A program made the translations under genes and the position numbers. Positions 1-8,618 of a stretch of DNA of 64,000 nucleotides are shown here, piece after piece. The notes beneath the pieces were generated by a model. That model was not told the origin of the DNA. It saw only the letters and a list, made by a program, of their open reading frames with translations, and ran no database searches. Origin of the DNA: Bacteroidota bacterium (GTDB lineage Bacteria > Bacteroidota > Bacteroidia > 2-12-FULL-35-15); the NCBI GenBank assembly GCA_025963725.1, contig JAOQAE010000004.1:493616-557615 (forward strand). The letters are read 5' to 3'. Within the stretch, counting starts at the first letter, position 1, and each line of letters begins with the position of its first letter.

Positions 1-1416
1 GCTATGCGGAAGTTTGCGGCTCACAATGCCATGTACATCGGGCAGCGGTATTATACGTATGCAGAGCTGTATGAGCTCACAGGAAGGATCTATTCCCTGA
101 TCCCGCAGGATAAAGTGTACAAGCGGATCGGGATCTGCTGCAATAACGATATTGAAACGTACGCGTCCATACTTGCTGTAAGTTTATACGGAGCGGCGTA
201 TGTACCGCTGAACAGGGATTTTCCGGTATTGAGAAACAGGAAGATCGCAGAAGATTGCGGCCTGGAGCTGATCATGTGCAGCACGGAGAATGATGGCTTG
301 AAGGCAATTGCAGGCGATGCTCAATATTTGCTCACAGCTTCCGCACAGGCAGCAGAAGGCAGGATCGTAAAAAGAACGGATCAGCCAACAAGCTATATCC
401 TTTTTACTTCCGGCTCTACAGGCGAGCCGAAGGGCGTTCCGGTTTCTCATGCTAACCTGCGCAGCTTTTTCAATTACTTCCTTGCCAATTATGATTTTGA
501 TGAGCGCGACCGCTTTCTTCAAACTTACGAGCTCACTTTCGATGTTTCCGTTTTCTCTTTTTTTATGCCCCTCATGGTTGGCGCCTGTTGTTATGTGCTG
601 CCGGCTGAAGGCATAAAGCCGCTGAAGATCGTGGAATGCCTGCAGAAGCACACTATTACGGTTGTAAGCATGGTGCCCGGCGTGCTGCGTTATCTCGACA
701 GCTATTTTAAAGAGATCGTTCTTCCGGGGCTGCGTTTCAGCTTTTTCTCGGGTGATGCCCTGTATCATGAGCTTGCGGCAAGGTGGAGCGGTTGCATTCC
801 CAATGCCGCGATCCATAATTTTTACGGCCCTACCGAAACCACCATTGTGTGCACACGCTATATTTTTGACCCGCAAGGGCCGGTAACTGAAAACGGGATC
901 GTGCCGCTGGGTAAGCCATTTGAAGGGATAGAGCTTATCATTGTAAATGAAGATCTGCAGGAAACCGAAAAGGGAGAGCTCTGCTTTTCCGGTACACAGG
1001 TGATCCCCGAATACCTTGATGGAGCAAACGGGGAAAAGTTCTTTGTGAAGAATGAAAAGCGGTATTATAAAACCGGCGACCTGGCTTCTTGGAACATAAC
1101 CGGTGATCTTGTTTTTCATGGCCGGGCCGACAGCCAGGTAAAGGTGAACGGCTACAGGGTAGAGCTGGCGGAAGTGGAGAATGCAGTACGCAAAGCATCC
1201 GGCAGCGAATGCATTGTGATGTGCGTGCAGGAAAATAAGCTGAGCCGCCTGGTCGCGTATACGCAGAAAGGCATGGATGAAGAAGCGCTGCGAAACAGGC
1301 TGGCAAGCCTTCTTCCGGAATATATGATCCCTCACAAATTCATCCCGGTTGATGCATTTCCCCTGAACGCCAACGGCAAAATTGACCGGAAAGCGCTGAT
1401 AAATGCGTATATTTGA
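1..1416 (+). CDS. DltA-like amino-acid adenylating enzyme (5' end outside window)
   Basis: ANL-superfamily adenylating enzyme that should activate an amino acid with ATP and load it onto the carrier protein encoded next. Visible core motifs, counted from the ATG at position 4: phosphate loop FTSGSTGEPKG (134-144), LTFDVSV (178-184), YGPTETT (274-280), YKTGDL (355-360), GRADSQVKVNGYRVE (373-387) and the catalytic lysine in NANGKIDRK (K459). The Asp in LTFDVSV (D180) sits where amino-acid-activating domains bind the alpha-amino group, which favours an amino acid over a fatty acid. The ATG at 4 lacks about 20 residues usual at the N-terminus and the preceding codon is open, so the gene probably begins before the window. 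D-alanine is the usual DltA substrate, but the substrate here cannot be read with certainty. It overlaps the carrier-protein region and heads a + strand cassette. Confidence 0.85.
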   Translation, partial: AMRKFAAHNAMYIGQRYYTYAELYELTGRIYSLIPQDKVYKRIGICCNNDIETYASILAVSLYGAAYVPLNRDFPVLRNRKIAEDCGLELIMCSTENDGLKAIAGDAQYLLTASAQAAEGRIVKRTDQPTSYILFTSGSTGEPKGVPVSHANLRSFFNYFLANYDFDERDRFLQTYELTFDVSVFSFFMPLMVGACCYVLPAEGIKPLKIVECLQKHTITVVSMVPGVLRYLDSYFKEIVLPGLRFSFFSGDALYHELAARWSGCIPNAAIHNFYGPTETTIVCTRYIFDPQGPVTENGIVPLGKPFEGIELIIVNEDLQETEKGELCFSGTQVIPEYLDGANGEKFFVKNEKRYYKTGDLASWNITGDLVFHGRADSQVKVNGYRVELAEVENAVRKASGSECIVMCVQENKLSRLVAYTQKGMDEEALRNRLASLLPEYMIPHKFIPVDAFPLNANGKIDRKALINAYI

Positions 1417-1424
1417 GGGAGCAC

Positions 1425-1664
1425 ATGGACACATCAGAACGCTTGCAGCAGGTATTCAGGAAAGTATTTCAGAAGGATGATCTCCTCGTCTCAGCGTCCA
1501 CAACCGCGAAAGACATCAGGATGTGGGATTCGCTCACGCACCTCGAATTGATCGCGGCAGTGGAAGAGGAGTTTAATATAAAGTTTTCCTTCAGCGAAGT
1601 GATGCAATTCAATGCGGTTGGCGATATGCTTGTTGCTCTCAGCCGGAAGTCCGGAGAAATATAA
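1425..1664 (+). CDS. Acyl/aminoacyl carrier protein, DltC-like
   Basis: Carrier protein of 79 residues. The DSL motif at residues 35-37 supplies Ser36 for the 4'-phosphopantetheine arm, in the context MWDSLTHLELI, which is typical of stand-alone acyl carrier proteins. A TTG at 1413 is also open in frame, but the ATG at 1425 follows a purine-rich gaggga and gives the normal family length, so I chose it. It lies directly after the adenylating enzyme and 6 bases before the MBOAT gene, which is the DltA-DltC-DltB logic: load the amino acid on this protein, then pass it to the membrane acyltransferase. It could instead carry a plain acyl group. The carrier-protein call itself is secure. Confidence 0.88.
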   Translation: MDTSERLQQVFRKVFQKDDLLVSASTTAKDIRMWDSLTHLELIAAVEEEFNIKFSFSEVMQFNAVGDMLVALSRKSGEI

Positions 1665-1670
1665 CCATCT

Positions 1671-3092
1671 GTGATCTTGATCTTCAATTCCCTCATATTT
1701 CTGTGCTTTGTGGTTGTCACGGTCATCATCAACTACCTGCTTCCTGAGCGCTTCCGCTCTTTTTTTCTCCTGTTTTGCAGCCTCGCCTTTATCGGGTATT
1801 ACAACATCGAATCATTGCTTGCAGTGCTCGTATTCTCCCTTTTTACCTTTTACATTTCAAGGAACATCCGCGGGAACCGGCTGCTTTACATCGCTGGCAT
1901 CCTGCTCAATGCCTATGCGGTGATCATGTTCAATTATTTCTTCGCCACGCGGCAGGGATTTGACTTTTCATACGCGGCCATTAGCTTCAACGTCAACAGC
2001 TTTATTATTGCGCTGGGCCTGTCGTTCTACGCCCTGCAGAACATCTCTTATCTCACGGAGGTGTATTTCGGCCGCTGGCAGCCGGAGCTCTCCTTTAAAA
2101 ATTTCGTGCTGTACAATTCGTTCTTTCCGAAGGTTGTGAGCGGGCCGGTGATGCTGCCGCGTGAGTTCATGCCGCAGATCGACCGGAACGTGATCACGCA
2201 TGAAAGGCTTGCCGCAGGCTTTAACCGCTTCCTGCTCGGACTTTTTAAAAAGATGGTGCTCGCCGACAGGCTTGCGCCGGCCGTACATTCCATTTTCGAT
2301 TTCGGCGATGCCAACTGCGGCTTAACAACATTGGCAGGTGCTTATCTTTTTACCATCCAGCTGTATTTCGATTTTTCGGGATATACCGACATGGCGCTCG
2401 GCATTGCAAAAATGCTGGGCTACGACCTAAAGGAAAATTTTAACCTGCCGCTTCGCGCCTCTTCCGTTTCCGAATTCTGGAGAAGATGGCATATTTCGCT
2501 TATCAGCTGGTTCACGGCGTATGTTTATTACCCGCTGGTTTACCGGCTTCGCAGCTACAAGAAAGCGGCTGCGGTGGCGGGCATTCTTGCTACATTCCTC
2601 ATCTCGGGGATCTGGCACGGCATCGGCATTACTTTCTTTTTATGGGCCTGCTGCCACATTGCTTATCTCTGCTTTGAGTTGCTCACAAAACGTATGCGCT
2701 CCGGCTTATCCGAAAAGCCCTCGTATCTTTTTTATAAGCTTGCCGGGATCTTCATTGTGTTCAACGCGGTGAGCTTCAGCAATATCTTTTTCCGTTCGGG
2801 CTCGCTGTCTTCCGCGTTGCTGATGATAAAAAGCCTGTTTTCTGATTTTTTTCCTGCCGGCTGGCTGCATGATTTTATCGCTCCGCTTGCTGTTGGGGGG
2901 CACCAGGTGGATGAGTTCAATTTTTACATCAGCATCTTTATGGCGGCGGCCTTCCTGCTTTTTGAACGGAGGATCAACCGGATCGCAAACAGCGGGGGAT
3001 TCAGCTTTTATTACACCACGGCCTGCGTGCTGCTGATCTTCCTGCTCGGGATTTTCAGTAACGGCGAGCGGTTTATTTATATGCAGTTTTAG
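1671..3092 (+). CDS. MBOAT family membrane O-acyltransferase (DltB/AlgI type)
   Basis: Polytopic inner-membrane O-acyltransferase of 473 residues, the usual AlgI/DltB size. It starts with GTG, 6 bases after the carrier protein. Hydrophobic segments run through the whole protein. Family hallmarks: YFDFSGYTDMALG (232-244), SEFWRRWHISLISWF with His274, and the active-site histidine in SGIWHGIGITF (His316). Such enzymes move an activated acyl or aminoacyl group from a carrier protein to a periplasmic or secreted acceptor. Known partners are DltC in teichoic-acid D-alanylation and AlgX/AlgJ in alginate acetylation. Here the upstream adenylating enzyme and carrier protein point to an aminoacyl or acyl donor. 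The acceptor in this Gram-negative cell is unknown; lipopolysaccharide or an exopolysaccharide are possibilities. Confidence 0.9.
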   Translation: MILIFNSLIFLCFVVVTVIINYLLPERFRSFFLLFCSLAFIGYYNIESLLAVLVFSLFTFYISRNIRGNRLLYIAGILLNAYAVIMFNYFFATRQGFDFSYAAISFNVNSFIIALGLSFYALQNISYLTEVYFGRWQPELSFKNFVLYNSFFPKVVSGPVMLPREFMPQIDRNVITHERLAAGFNRFLLGLFKKMVLADRLAPAVHSIFDFGDANCGLTTLAGAYLFTIQLYFDFSGYTDMALGIAKMLGYDLKENFNLPLRASSVSEFWRRWHISLISWFTAYVYYPLVYRLRSYKKAAAVAGILATFLISGIWHGIGITFFLWACCHIAYLCFELLTKRMRSGLSEKPSYLFYKLAGIFIVFNAVSFSNIFFRSGSLSSALLMIKSLFSDFFPAGWLHDFIAPLAVGGHQVDEFNFYISIFMAAAFLLFERRINRIANSGGFSFYYTTACVLLIFLLGIFSNGERFIYMQF

Positions 3093-3095
3093 GGA

Positions 3096-4088
3096 TTGAA
3101 AAATTATAAAGTTAAATTGAATACGGTAAAGAAAATAACGCTCTCGGTCGCCATTATCCTGCTTGTCCTCGCCGGGCTCAGCAGGCTGTACGATTTTGCC
3201 CTGCGCCACAATGCCAATCTCAAAGCGGCTTATGTGCAAAGGGCGAAGATCGATGCGGAGATCCTTTTTCATGGCCCCTGCGAGCCCTTGTGGATGATCT
3301 CGCCTGCAATGCTCGATTCCCAGACTCATGTAAGGTCGTATAACCTTGCCCTCAGCCATTCCGATTTTGCCGATAATTACCTGCACTTATATTTTTATCT
3401 GAAGCACAACAAAGCTCCGAAGCTGATGTTTTTATATGTCACCCCCGAATCGATGGACGCGAATTACAATACGTTCAACACCTATCGCTTTGCGGCTTTT
3501 ACGGGCGATCCCGTGGTGGATTCGGTGCTGAAGGAATGCGATCCCGGTTATGCAAAGTGGACTGCATTCCCCTTCATGAAATATGCATGGTACAGCAGTA
3601 AAATAAATTTTGATGCGCTGCAGGGCCTGAAGCATTATCTACAGCACCGCACCGTTCCGTATTATGCCGATGGCTACGAGCCGCCGCTGCAGGTGGTTTG
3701 GGACAATCACCTCGAGGAATTCATCCAGCTCTACCCGCATGGCTACAATTTTGAGTGGAATAAGCTGAGGGAAAAGTATCTTTGTAAAACCATTGCCCTT
3801 GCGCGGCAATACGGCATTGAAGTTGTGCTGTATGAATCGCCGGTGCTGAAGGAAGCGCTGCTATACCAGCCGAACAGGCGGGAGATCGTGAAAAGGATAA
3901 AAGGTATTGCGGATGCTTATGGAGTTGAGTATGTACAGTTCGATAAAATGAAAATTGCAGAGTCAAGAAAATACTTTATGTCGACGCTGAACCTGAACAT
4001 GGAAGGTGCCCGGATCTTTACCGATTCGCTGGGAAAATATATTTCCGGCCGCCTGTATTACAATGAATTTATACGCCCCCATTTATGA
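3096..4088 (+). CDS. Membrane-anchored SGNH-like protein, putative DltD/AlgX-type partner
   Basis: 330 residues from a TTG start 3 bases after the MBOAT gene, so almost certainly co-translated with it. One transmembrane helix (about 13-30) would place the rest in the periplasm. The layout resembles SGNH-fold proteins that accompany MBOAT enzymes. An early beta-turn block reads LFHGPCEP (58-64) where active relatives have Gly-x-Ser. A late block reads LNLNMEGARIF (298-308) where active relatives have a D-x-x-H-L-N-x-x-G-A pattern. The canonical Ser, Asp and His therefore seem absent, with Cys62 close to the nucleophile position. The SGNH assignment is an inference from layout and context. It may bind the acceptor or assist transfer without being a classical esterase. 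Confidence 0.55.
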   Translation: MKNYKVKLNTVKKITLSVAIILLVLAGLSRLYDFALRHNANLKAAYVQRAKIDAEILFHGPCEPLWMISPAMLDSQTHVRSYNLALSHSDFADNYLHLYFYLKHNKAPKLMFLYVTPESMDANYNTFNTYRFAAFTGDPVVDSVLKECDPGYAKWTAFPFMKYAWYSSKINFDALQGLKHYLQHRTVPYYADGYEPPLQVVWDNHLEEFIQLYPHGYNFEWNKLREKYLCKTIALARQYGIEVVLYESPVLKEALLYQPNRREIVKRIKGIADAYGVEYVQFDKMKIAESRKYFMSTLNLNMEGARIFTDSLGKYISGRLYYNEFIRPHL

Positions 4089-4714
4089 GGAAGCTTGTGT
4101 TTGTCTTTTTGTTTTTCATCCGCCTAACGGGCTTCTCACAGGCCGATTCGGTGCCTTATTCCCGTGAATACGAGTTTAAGGAAGGCGTTTTTCTGAACGT
4201 GGAGCAGTTCAGAAAAAACGAGCCTGTACCTAAATCCGCGATCATTTCCGGCTATCCGAAAACGCAGGTGGATTTTATGAAGCAGGTAACCGGGGAGCGC
4301 TACATCACCTACAAAGCTGCAGATGGCTCCGAGCAGAAGGTGGAAACGCTTAGCCTCTGGGGCTACTGCCAGAACCGCTCACTGTTCATTAATTTTAATA
4401 ATGAGCTCAACCGTGTGAACCAGATCGGCACTCTTTGCCATTTTACTTCGATCGTGAGCACGCCGGTTTCGTACCAGGATCCGATGAATACGTACGGGAT
4501 CAACACTTCGGATGAAATGCGGCAATTCGTTTTTGATACGCAAACCAATAAGGTGCTTGATTTTAATGTGAAGAACATGGAGCTGCTGCTGAAGAACGAT
4601 CCTGCACTGTATGCAGAGTTCATGAAGTTGAAGAAACGTAAAAAAGCAGATGCGATCTTTATTTTCCTGCGCCGGTACAATGAAAATCATCCGCTTTATC
4701 TGCCGGTGAAATAA
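4085..4714 (+). CDS. Secreted protein of unknown function, end of Dlt-like cassette
   Basis: 209 residues with an N-terminal signal peptide (hydrophobic stretch about 4-17, ending GFSQA). Its ATG overlaps the previous stop by 4 bases (ATGA), a mark of translational coupling, so it belongs to the cassette. The mature part is polar, with a KKRKKAD stretch near the C-terminus (about 182-188) and no lipobox or transmembrane segment. I do not recognise a family. It may be a periplasmic accessory of the acyl-transfer system or sense its product. Nothing in the sequence shows a catalytic site. Confidence 0.7.
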   Translation: MRKLVFVFLFFIRLTGFSQADSVPYSREYEFKEGVFLNVEQFRKNEPVPKSAIISGYPKTQVDFMKQVTGERYITYKAADGSEQKVETLSLWGYCQNRSLFINFNNELNRVNQIGTLCHFTSIVSTPVSYQDPMNTYGINTSDEMRQFVFDTQTNKVLDFNVKNMELLLKNDPALYAEFMKLKKRKKADAIFIFLRRYNENHPLYLPVK

Positions 4715-4769
4715 GATAGGATCGCTGTGTTTATTATATTTTCGATAAATTTACTTTCATGGCCTGCCG

Positions 4770-5540
4770 TTACCATTTATAACTTTTCAGCAATTGCTTT
4801 TCAATTTTCAGGTCGCCAACCTTTTCCTTTGGAATATTTGTCCATTTGTAGATAAACAGATATCCGTTCTTTTGTTCTAAAATCCACCCGTTTCCTTTTG
4901 ATGAGATTAGATTAATCACACCAAGTTCGGGATTGCAATTACAACTTATTGAGTCATTGTTCAATATTTTTTCAAGTGAGGGATAATTTCTCATGTCGAA
5001 TGCTTTGTCGAGCAGACGGATATGCTCTTTGTCGTAAGCCCAATCGTTATCTCCTGCAGAGCCATAATTAATATAGGCAATTTTTGTATTGGAATAATTA
5101 TCGTAATAGTAAAGCGTGTCCGAAACAATTTGCAGGATCCCCATAATGATCGTCGAGTCCTGAAATAACGCAGGGATGTATTGTGTTCTAAATACCTGGT
5201 AAATATTATCACCAATCTTTTTCAGAGGAAATGTATTAGGGTCATAGATTATTCCATCATGTATTGTAGCATAGCTACTGTCCAGGCGGATCAGTGTATG
5301 GGTTTCCATTTTCTGACATTCGCAGGGAAGCTTTTCTTGCAGGCATTTCACATACGTAACGCTCATCCAGTTTTTACTTTTTACGGGCATACTGTCGCTT
5401 GCTGAATTAGCCGATACCGTTTTTACTTCCTGACCATCAATAAATAAAGTAGCATTTCTTTGAGCAAGCGTCACTGTGATGATGAAAAAACTCGCGGAAA
5501 CAAGAAGGAGCTTTAAGGTGACGAACTTTGTCATTATCAT
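4770..5540 (-). CDS. Secreted protein of unknown function
   Basis: About 256 residues. An upstream in-frame ATG at 5585 exists, but the hydrophobic leader LKLLLVSASFFIITVTLAQ lies just after the ATG pair at 5540/5534, so the signal peptide sets the start there. The mature protein has several cysteines (two close together in LPCECQK, two in SCNCN) and aromatic-rich strands at the C-terminus. No known family recognised. It is the last gene of a - strand run of small accessory genes and is convergent with the Dlt-like cassette. The 55-base gap between the two stops shows no clear terminator. Confidence 0.65.
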   Translation of the reverse strand: MIMTKFVTLKLLLVSASFFIITVTLAQRNATLFIDGQEVKTVSANSASDSMPVKSKNWMSVTYVKCLQEKLPCECQKMETHTLIRLDSSYATIHDGIIYDPNTFPLKKIGDNIYQVFRTQYIPALFQDSTIIMGILQIVSDTLYYYDNYSNTKIAYINYGSAGDNDWAYDKEHIRLLDKAFDMRNYPSLEKILNNDSISCNCNPELGVINLISSKGNGWILEQKNGYLFIYKWTNIPKEKVGDLKIEKQLLKSYKW

Positions 5541-5657
5541 GTTTTTAAATGTCAATATCCTTTGATCCTGTTCTTGTATTATCACTGTGGAACTGGCAGC
5601 TAACGTTAGAGGTCATTGTTTGCATCAAAATATTAAAATTCCCTCATTTGATTATGA

Positions 5658-6203
5658 TTAATTGCGTTTGTAGTAAAGAATTACTGCACCACCACTAAAG
5701 CTCTTCGTCTTTATAAGTTTAAGAATAGTTCTGTCGTTCATGTGTTCAAATAATAGCGAACCGCTTCCGGCAACAACCGGATGAACACAAATTTGATATT
5801 CATCAATTAAATTAAGTTTCATTAGTTGTATAATTATGCTCCGGCTGCCGACTAAAATATCCCTGCCTCGCTCCTGCCTGAGCCCTAAAACCACTTCTTC
5901 AATGGTTTGATCTGACAGCTTTGCACTGTCCCATCCTGTATCTTTCAGCGTATGCGAAAACACAATTTTTGGTATTTTGTCTATAGCCCCGGCAAAGTCG
6001 TCCATTGATTTTTCACCGGAAGGATCTTTAACCAGGGTTTGCCAGTATTGCATCAGCTGATATGTGATCCTTCCGTACAGAATTGCATCTGCGTTACTCA
6101 GCAGTTCTGTATAATGCTGATGTATTTCTTCATCCGGCAATGATGCCGTATGATCGAAAACCCCGTCAAGTGTCATGTTAATTCCTGCAACTATCTTTCT
6201 CAT
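5658..6203 (-). CDS. Dihydrofolate reductase family protein (RibD C-terminal-like)
   Basis: 181-residue cytoplasmic protein. It starts MRKIVAGINMTLDGVFDH, then NADAILYGRITYQLM and GRDILVGSRSIIIQLM, and ends in a strand with GGAVILYYKRN. These blocks match the RibD-C/DHFR-like fold (YyaP/YwjB type) that binds NADPH. Substrates for this stand-alone subgroup are mostly unknown. The distance from true folate enzymes is large, so neither trimethoprim resistance nor riboflavin synthesis should be inferred. A second, diverged member lies at 7983-8555. Confidence 0.85.
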   Translation of the reverse strand: MRKIVAGINMTLDGVFDHTASLPDEEIHQHYTELLSNADAILYGRITYQLMQYWQTLVKDPSGEKSMDDFAGAIDKIPKIVFSHTLKDTGWDSAKLSDQTIEEVVLGLRQERGRDILVGSRSIIIQLMKLNLIDEYQICVHPVVAGSGSLLFEHMNDRTILKLIKTKSFSGGAVILYYKRN

Positions 6204-6300
6204 ATTTTGTTTTTAATTAGCCATTCACTGTTACATCCCGTAGGTCGTTAACAGACAACGGTTGATACAAATGTTCCTGAGGTAACCAAAACGTCATTCG

Positions 6301-6783
6301 TCAGGCCGGCTTACCGAAATACGATGTTAAAATGCCGAAAAGAACAAATACCCCAATTGTTATCAATACCAGTTGTTCCGTCTTTTTTGTCTTAAGCTGA
6401 AAGGCAACAAGAAAGGAAAAGATCAAACCATAAATTGTTATTAAAATAGCCGAACGGCTCACGGTATATATGCGGTCATTAAATTCATTGGCTTCCATAG
6501 TCAGTTGCCTTAATGACTGAAACATAATTTCAGCGGGTAAGACCATAAGGCCCCCGAGTACAGTGAGCTGAAATATCGTTTTTTCGCAATCCAGCCGGAG
6601 TATTTGCCTTTGAAATGCTATCAGAACAAACGTGATCAGGATCATTAATAGCAATCCGCTTATCCGTATTGGAGTATGCGGGATATTGTCAGGTAAATTC
6701 AGCGGCGAAAGCTTTGTGAGCCACCACTCGAATAAAAGTCCGGTTAATAGAAAAAAGCTAAACTTAAGAACTACTAATTTCAT
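6301..6783 (-). CDS. Small integral membrane protein of unknown function
   Basis: 160 residues, starting at the ATG at 6783, one base after the stop of the upstream VOC gene. The reading frame stays open further upstream, but that part is antisense-like junk inside the VOC gene. Four hydrophobic segments are visible, at about residues 3-18, 35-53, 66-85 and 108-127, with another near the C-terminus (about 134-152). The charged linker between the middle helices resembles small DUF-type membrane proteins of Bacteroidota. No motif suggests an activity. Tight spacing makes it the second gene of a VOC-membrane pair. Confidence 0.65.
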   Translation of the reverse strand: MKLVVLKFSFFLLTGLLFEWWLTKLSPLNLPDNIPHTPIRISGLLLMILITFVLIAFQRQILRLDCEKTIFQLTVLGGLMVLPAEIMFQSLRQLTMEANEFNDRIYTVSRSAILITIYGLIFSFLVAFQLKTKKTEQLVLITIGVFVLFGILTSYFGKPA

Positions 6784-6784
6784 T

Positions 6785-7210
6785 TTATTGTCGTGAATCG
6801 AATTCCACCATCCATTCAATGCCGTATTTGTCCCTGAACATCCCAAAATAGGAGCCCCATGGGCTGTCGTCCATCGGCATTTCAACCGCGCCGCCCGCTG
6901 AAAGCCCGTTAAATAATTTGTCGGCTTCTTCACGGCTTTCTGCGCTAACAGAGATCTTAGACCTGTTCTCCATTTCATTTACGCGGCCCATGCTTTCCGG
7001 AACGTCGTTGGCCATTAACATGTTCTTGCCAATTGGCAAAGCAATATGCATGATCTTATTTGCTTCGTTTTCCGGTACAGGATGCTCCGGGCCAAAGATC
7101 TCTTTGAAGCGTACGATCCTTGCGAACTCTCCGCCAAATACCGATTTGTAAAAATTGAATGCTTCTTCGGCATTCCCGTTGAAATTGATGTGTGGATTGA
7201 TAAGTGCCAT
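6785..7210 (-). CDS. VOC family protein (PhnB/glyoxalase-fold)
   Basis: 141 residues with the vicinal-oxygen-chelate pattern. It begins INPHINFNGNAEEAFNFYKSVFGGEF, has a central IMHIALPIG strand, and ends SYFGMFRDKYGIEWMVEF. This is the PhnB-like (3-demethylubiquinone methyltransferase-like) subgroup, usually a homodimer whose metal and substrate are unknown. It is followed after one base by a membrane protein. VOC proteins of this subgroup are common in accessory regions next to DHFR-like reductases, as here, but I cannot assign a reaction. Confidence 0.88.
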   Translation of the reverse strand: MALINPHINFNGNAEEAFNFYKSVFGGEFARIVRFKEIFGPEHPVPENEANKIMHIALPIGKNMLMANDVPESMGRVNEMENRSKISVSAESREEADKLFNGLSAGGAVEMPMDDSPWGSYFGMFRDKYGIEWMVEFDSRQ

Positions 7211-7254
7211 AATTTATATTTTTGATTAGTTGTTATTTCTTTCAAAATGCCGGT

Positions 7255-7983
7255 CTATTCATATTTCAAAGTCGCTTTGTTGTTCTTTTCATCATAGATT
7301 ATAATGAACCGCCCGTCGTCAAAAAGCCGGAATGATATGGAAGTTAGCCCGACGATGTTTTTTATAGATAAAAATTCTTCCAGGTCGGTTTCTTCATGAC
7401 TTGGTAATGTATTATCTGTCTTGAAGAACAATATGGTTGTTATATTATTCCAATAAGCGCATTTGGGAGGCACTCCGAGTCGCCAGGGCTGTGTGCTGAT
7501 CACTTTGTGTTCGGTTATGCAGGAGGCGTCTTCGTGCCAGGCATAGATACTATCCTTTAAGTTCTTTTTTGTTCTTATTGAAATAAAAGGCTTGTCCATT
7601 AATTGATATTTGATCTTCTCAATGTCTTCCGGCCAGGACCAATACTTAAGGCTGTCATAACTCAATTTTGATGCGGGAACTATATCTATGCTGCCGCAAC
7701 AGGCTCCTATTAAGGAATAACTGGTATCCGGTTTAAAATTGCAAATAATCGGGAAATTCGATTCACGGTCTTCATCTTTAAAACTCAACGTATCAAGCCC
7801 CGGATAATGAGTGGGTATCTTTTTGCCAATGCTATCAATAGAATATTCCCTGCCATTAATTATCACGGTCTGAACACCAACTGAAGAATTCAGGGAAAAT
7901 TTATTCTTCGAATAGGACGTAAGTGTAAGCATCAGCAATAGTGTGCTGATAAATGCTGTCCTTCGAGGGTAATAGTGTTTCAT
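7255..7983 (-). CDS. Secreted protein of unknown function
   Basis: 242 residues with an N-terminal hydrophobic leader (about 9-23, ISTLLLMLTLTS) after a basic KHYYPRR start. The mature part contains GACCGSID (two adjacent cysteines) and a C-terminal strand pair (GRFIIIYDEKNNKATLKYE). Start and upstream stop overlap as TAATG at 7981-7985, so it is translationally coupled to the DHFR-like gene upstream. No family recognised. It has the general build of the secreted unknown at 4770-5540 but no clear sequence similarity to it. Confidence 0.65.
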   Translation of the reverse strand: MKHYYPRRTAFISTLLLMLTLTSYSKNKFSLNSSVGVQTVIINGREYSIDSIGKKIPTHYPGLDTLSFKDEDRESNFPIICNFKPDTSYSLIGACCGSIDIVPASKLSYDSLKYWSWPEDIEKIKYQLMDKPFISIRTKKNLKDSIYAWHEDASCITEHKVISTQPWRLGVPPKCAYWNNITTILFFKTDNTLPSHEETDLEEFLSIKNIVGLTSISFRLFDDGRFIIIYDEKNNKATLKYE

Positions 7984-8555
7984 TAATCACGTTTCATTTC
8001 ATAGTGAAGGGCAATCACTCCGCATGAAAATGTTTTCGATTCTACAAGTTTCAGCTTCGTTGTTTCCGTAATATCTTTAAAGAGCGGCATTCCTTTTCCA
8101 AGCAATATGGGATTGACAAATAACCATAACTCATCAACCAGTCCTTCGATCATTAATGAATGCGAAGCGCGCGGGCTTCCGAAAATGATGATGTTTTTCC
8201 CGTCCTGTTTTTTTATTTTAGTTATATTCTCTGTAAGCTGGCCGCTGATAACAGTTGTGTTGTCAAGCCCTTTTTCACTCATCGTTCTTGATAAAACAAT
8301 TTTTGAGGCCTTGTTATACCAGGCCGAATGCTCTTTGTCGTGTTTGGATGCGTTTGGATCATCACCCGCAGTTGGCCAGTAATTCTGCATCATTTCATAA
8401 GTTACCCGTCCGTACAGCGCAGTGTCAGACTTGTCTGTCATTGTGCCAACAAAGTCAAATATAGTTTCGTCTACAGTGATCCAGTTCATTTCTCCATTAG
8501 GCCCGGCCACAAAGCCATCAAGTGAAGTGTGCATAGAGAATATTAATTTTCGCAT
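7983..8555 (-). CDS. Dihydrofolate reductase family protein (RibD C-terminal-like), second copy
   Basis: 190 residues. It starts MRKLIFSMHTSLDGFVAGPNGEMNW, then DTALYGRVTYEMMQNYW, NIIIFGSPRASHSLM and LVDELWLFVNPILLGKGMPLF, ending SCGVIALHYE. This is the common YyaP-type DHFR-like reductase of Bacteroidota, and its motifs fit the family better than those of the diverged copy at 5658-6203. It is probably a cytoplasmic NADPH-dependent enzyme of unknown substrate. It is translationally coupled to the secreted protein downstream (1-base overlap). Confidence 0.88.
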   Translation of the reverse strand: MRKLIFSMHTSLDGFVAGPNGEMNWITVDETIFDFVGTMTDKSDTALYGRVTYEMMQNYWPTAGDDPNASKHDKEHSAWYNKASKIVLSRTMSEKGLDNTTVISGQLTENITKIKKQDGKNIIIFGSPRASHSLMIEGLVDELWLFVNPILLGKGMPLFKDITETTKLKLVESKTFSCGVIALHYEMKRD

Positions 8556-8618
8556 TTTTTATTTGTTAATGGTTATACTATGTTTTCGTTTTATTGTTCG
8601 TTGCTTTTCACAGAATTG

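Noticed and set aside
184-1434. Long open antisense frame (416 codons, - strand) across the adenylating enzyme
   Set aside because: Shadow of the + strand gene: no family pattern, cysteine- and histidine-rich composition, and the + strand protein has all adenylation motifs.
2706-3386. Antisense frame of 226 codons spanning the end of the MBOAT gene
   Set aside because: No homology pattern and covers two well-supported + strand genes.
6784-6978. N-terminal extension of the small membrane protein into the VOC gene
   Set aside because: The extension is the out-of-frame reading of the VOC gene; the membrane protein starts properly at ATG 6783.
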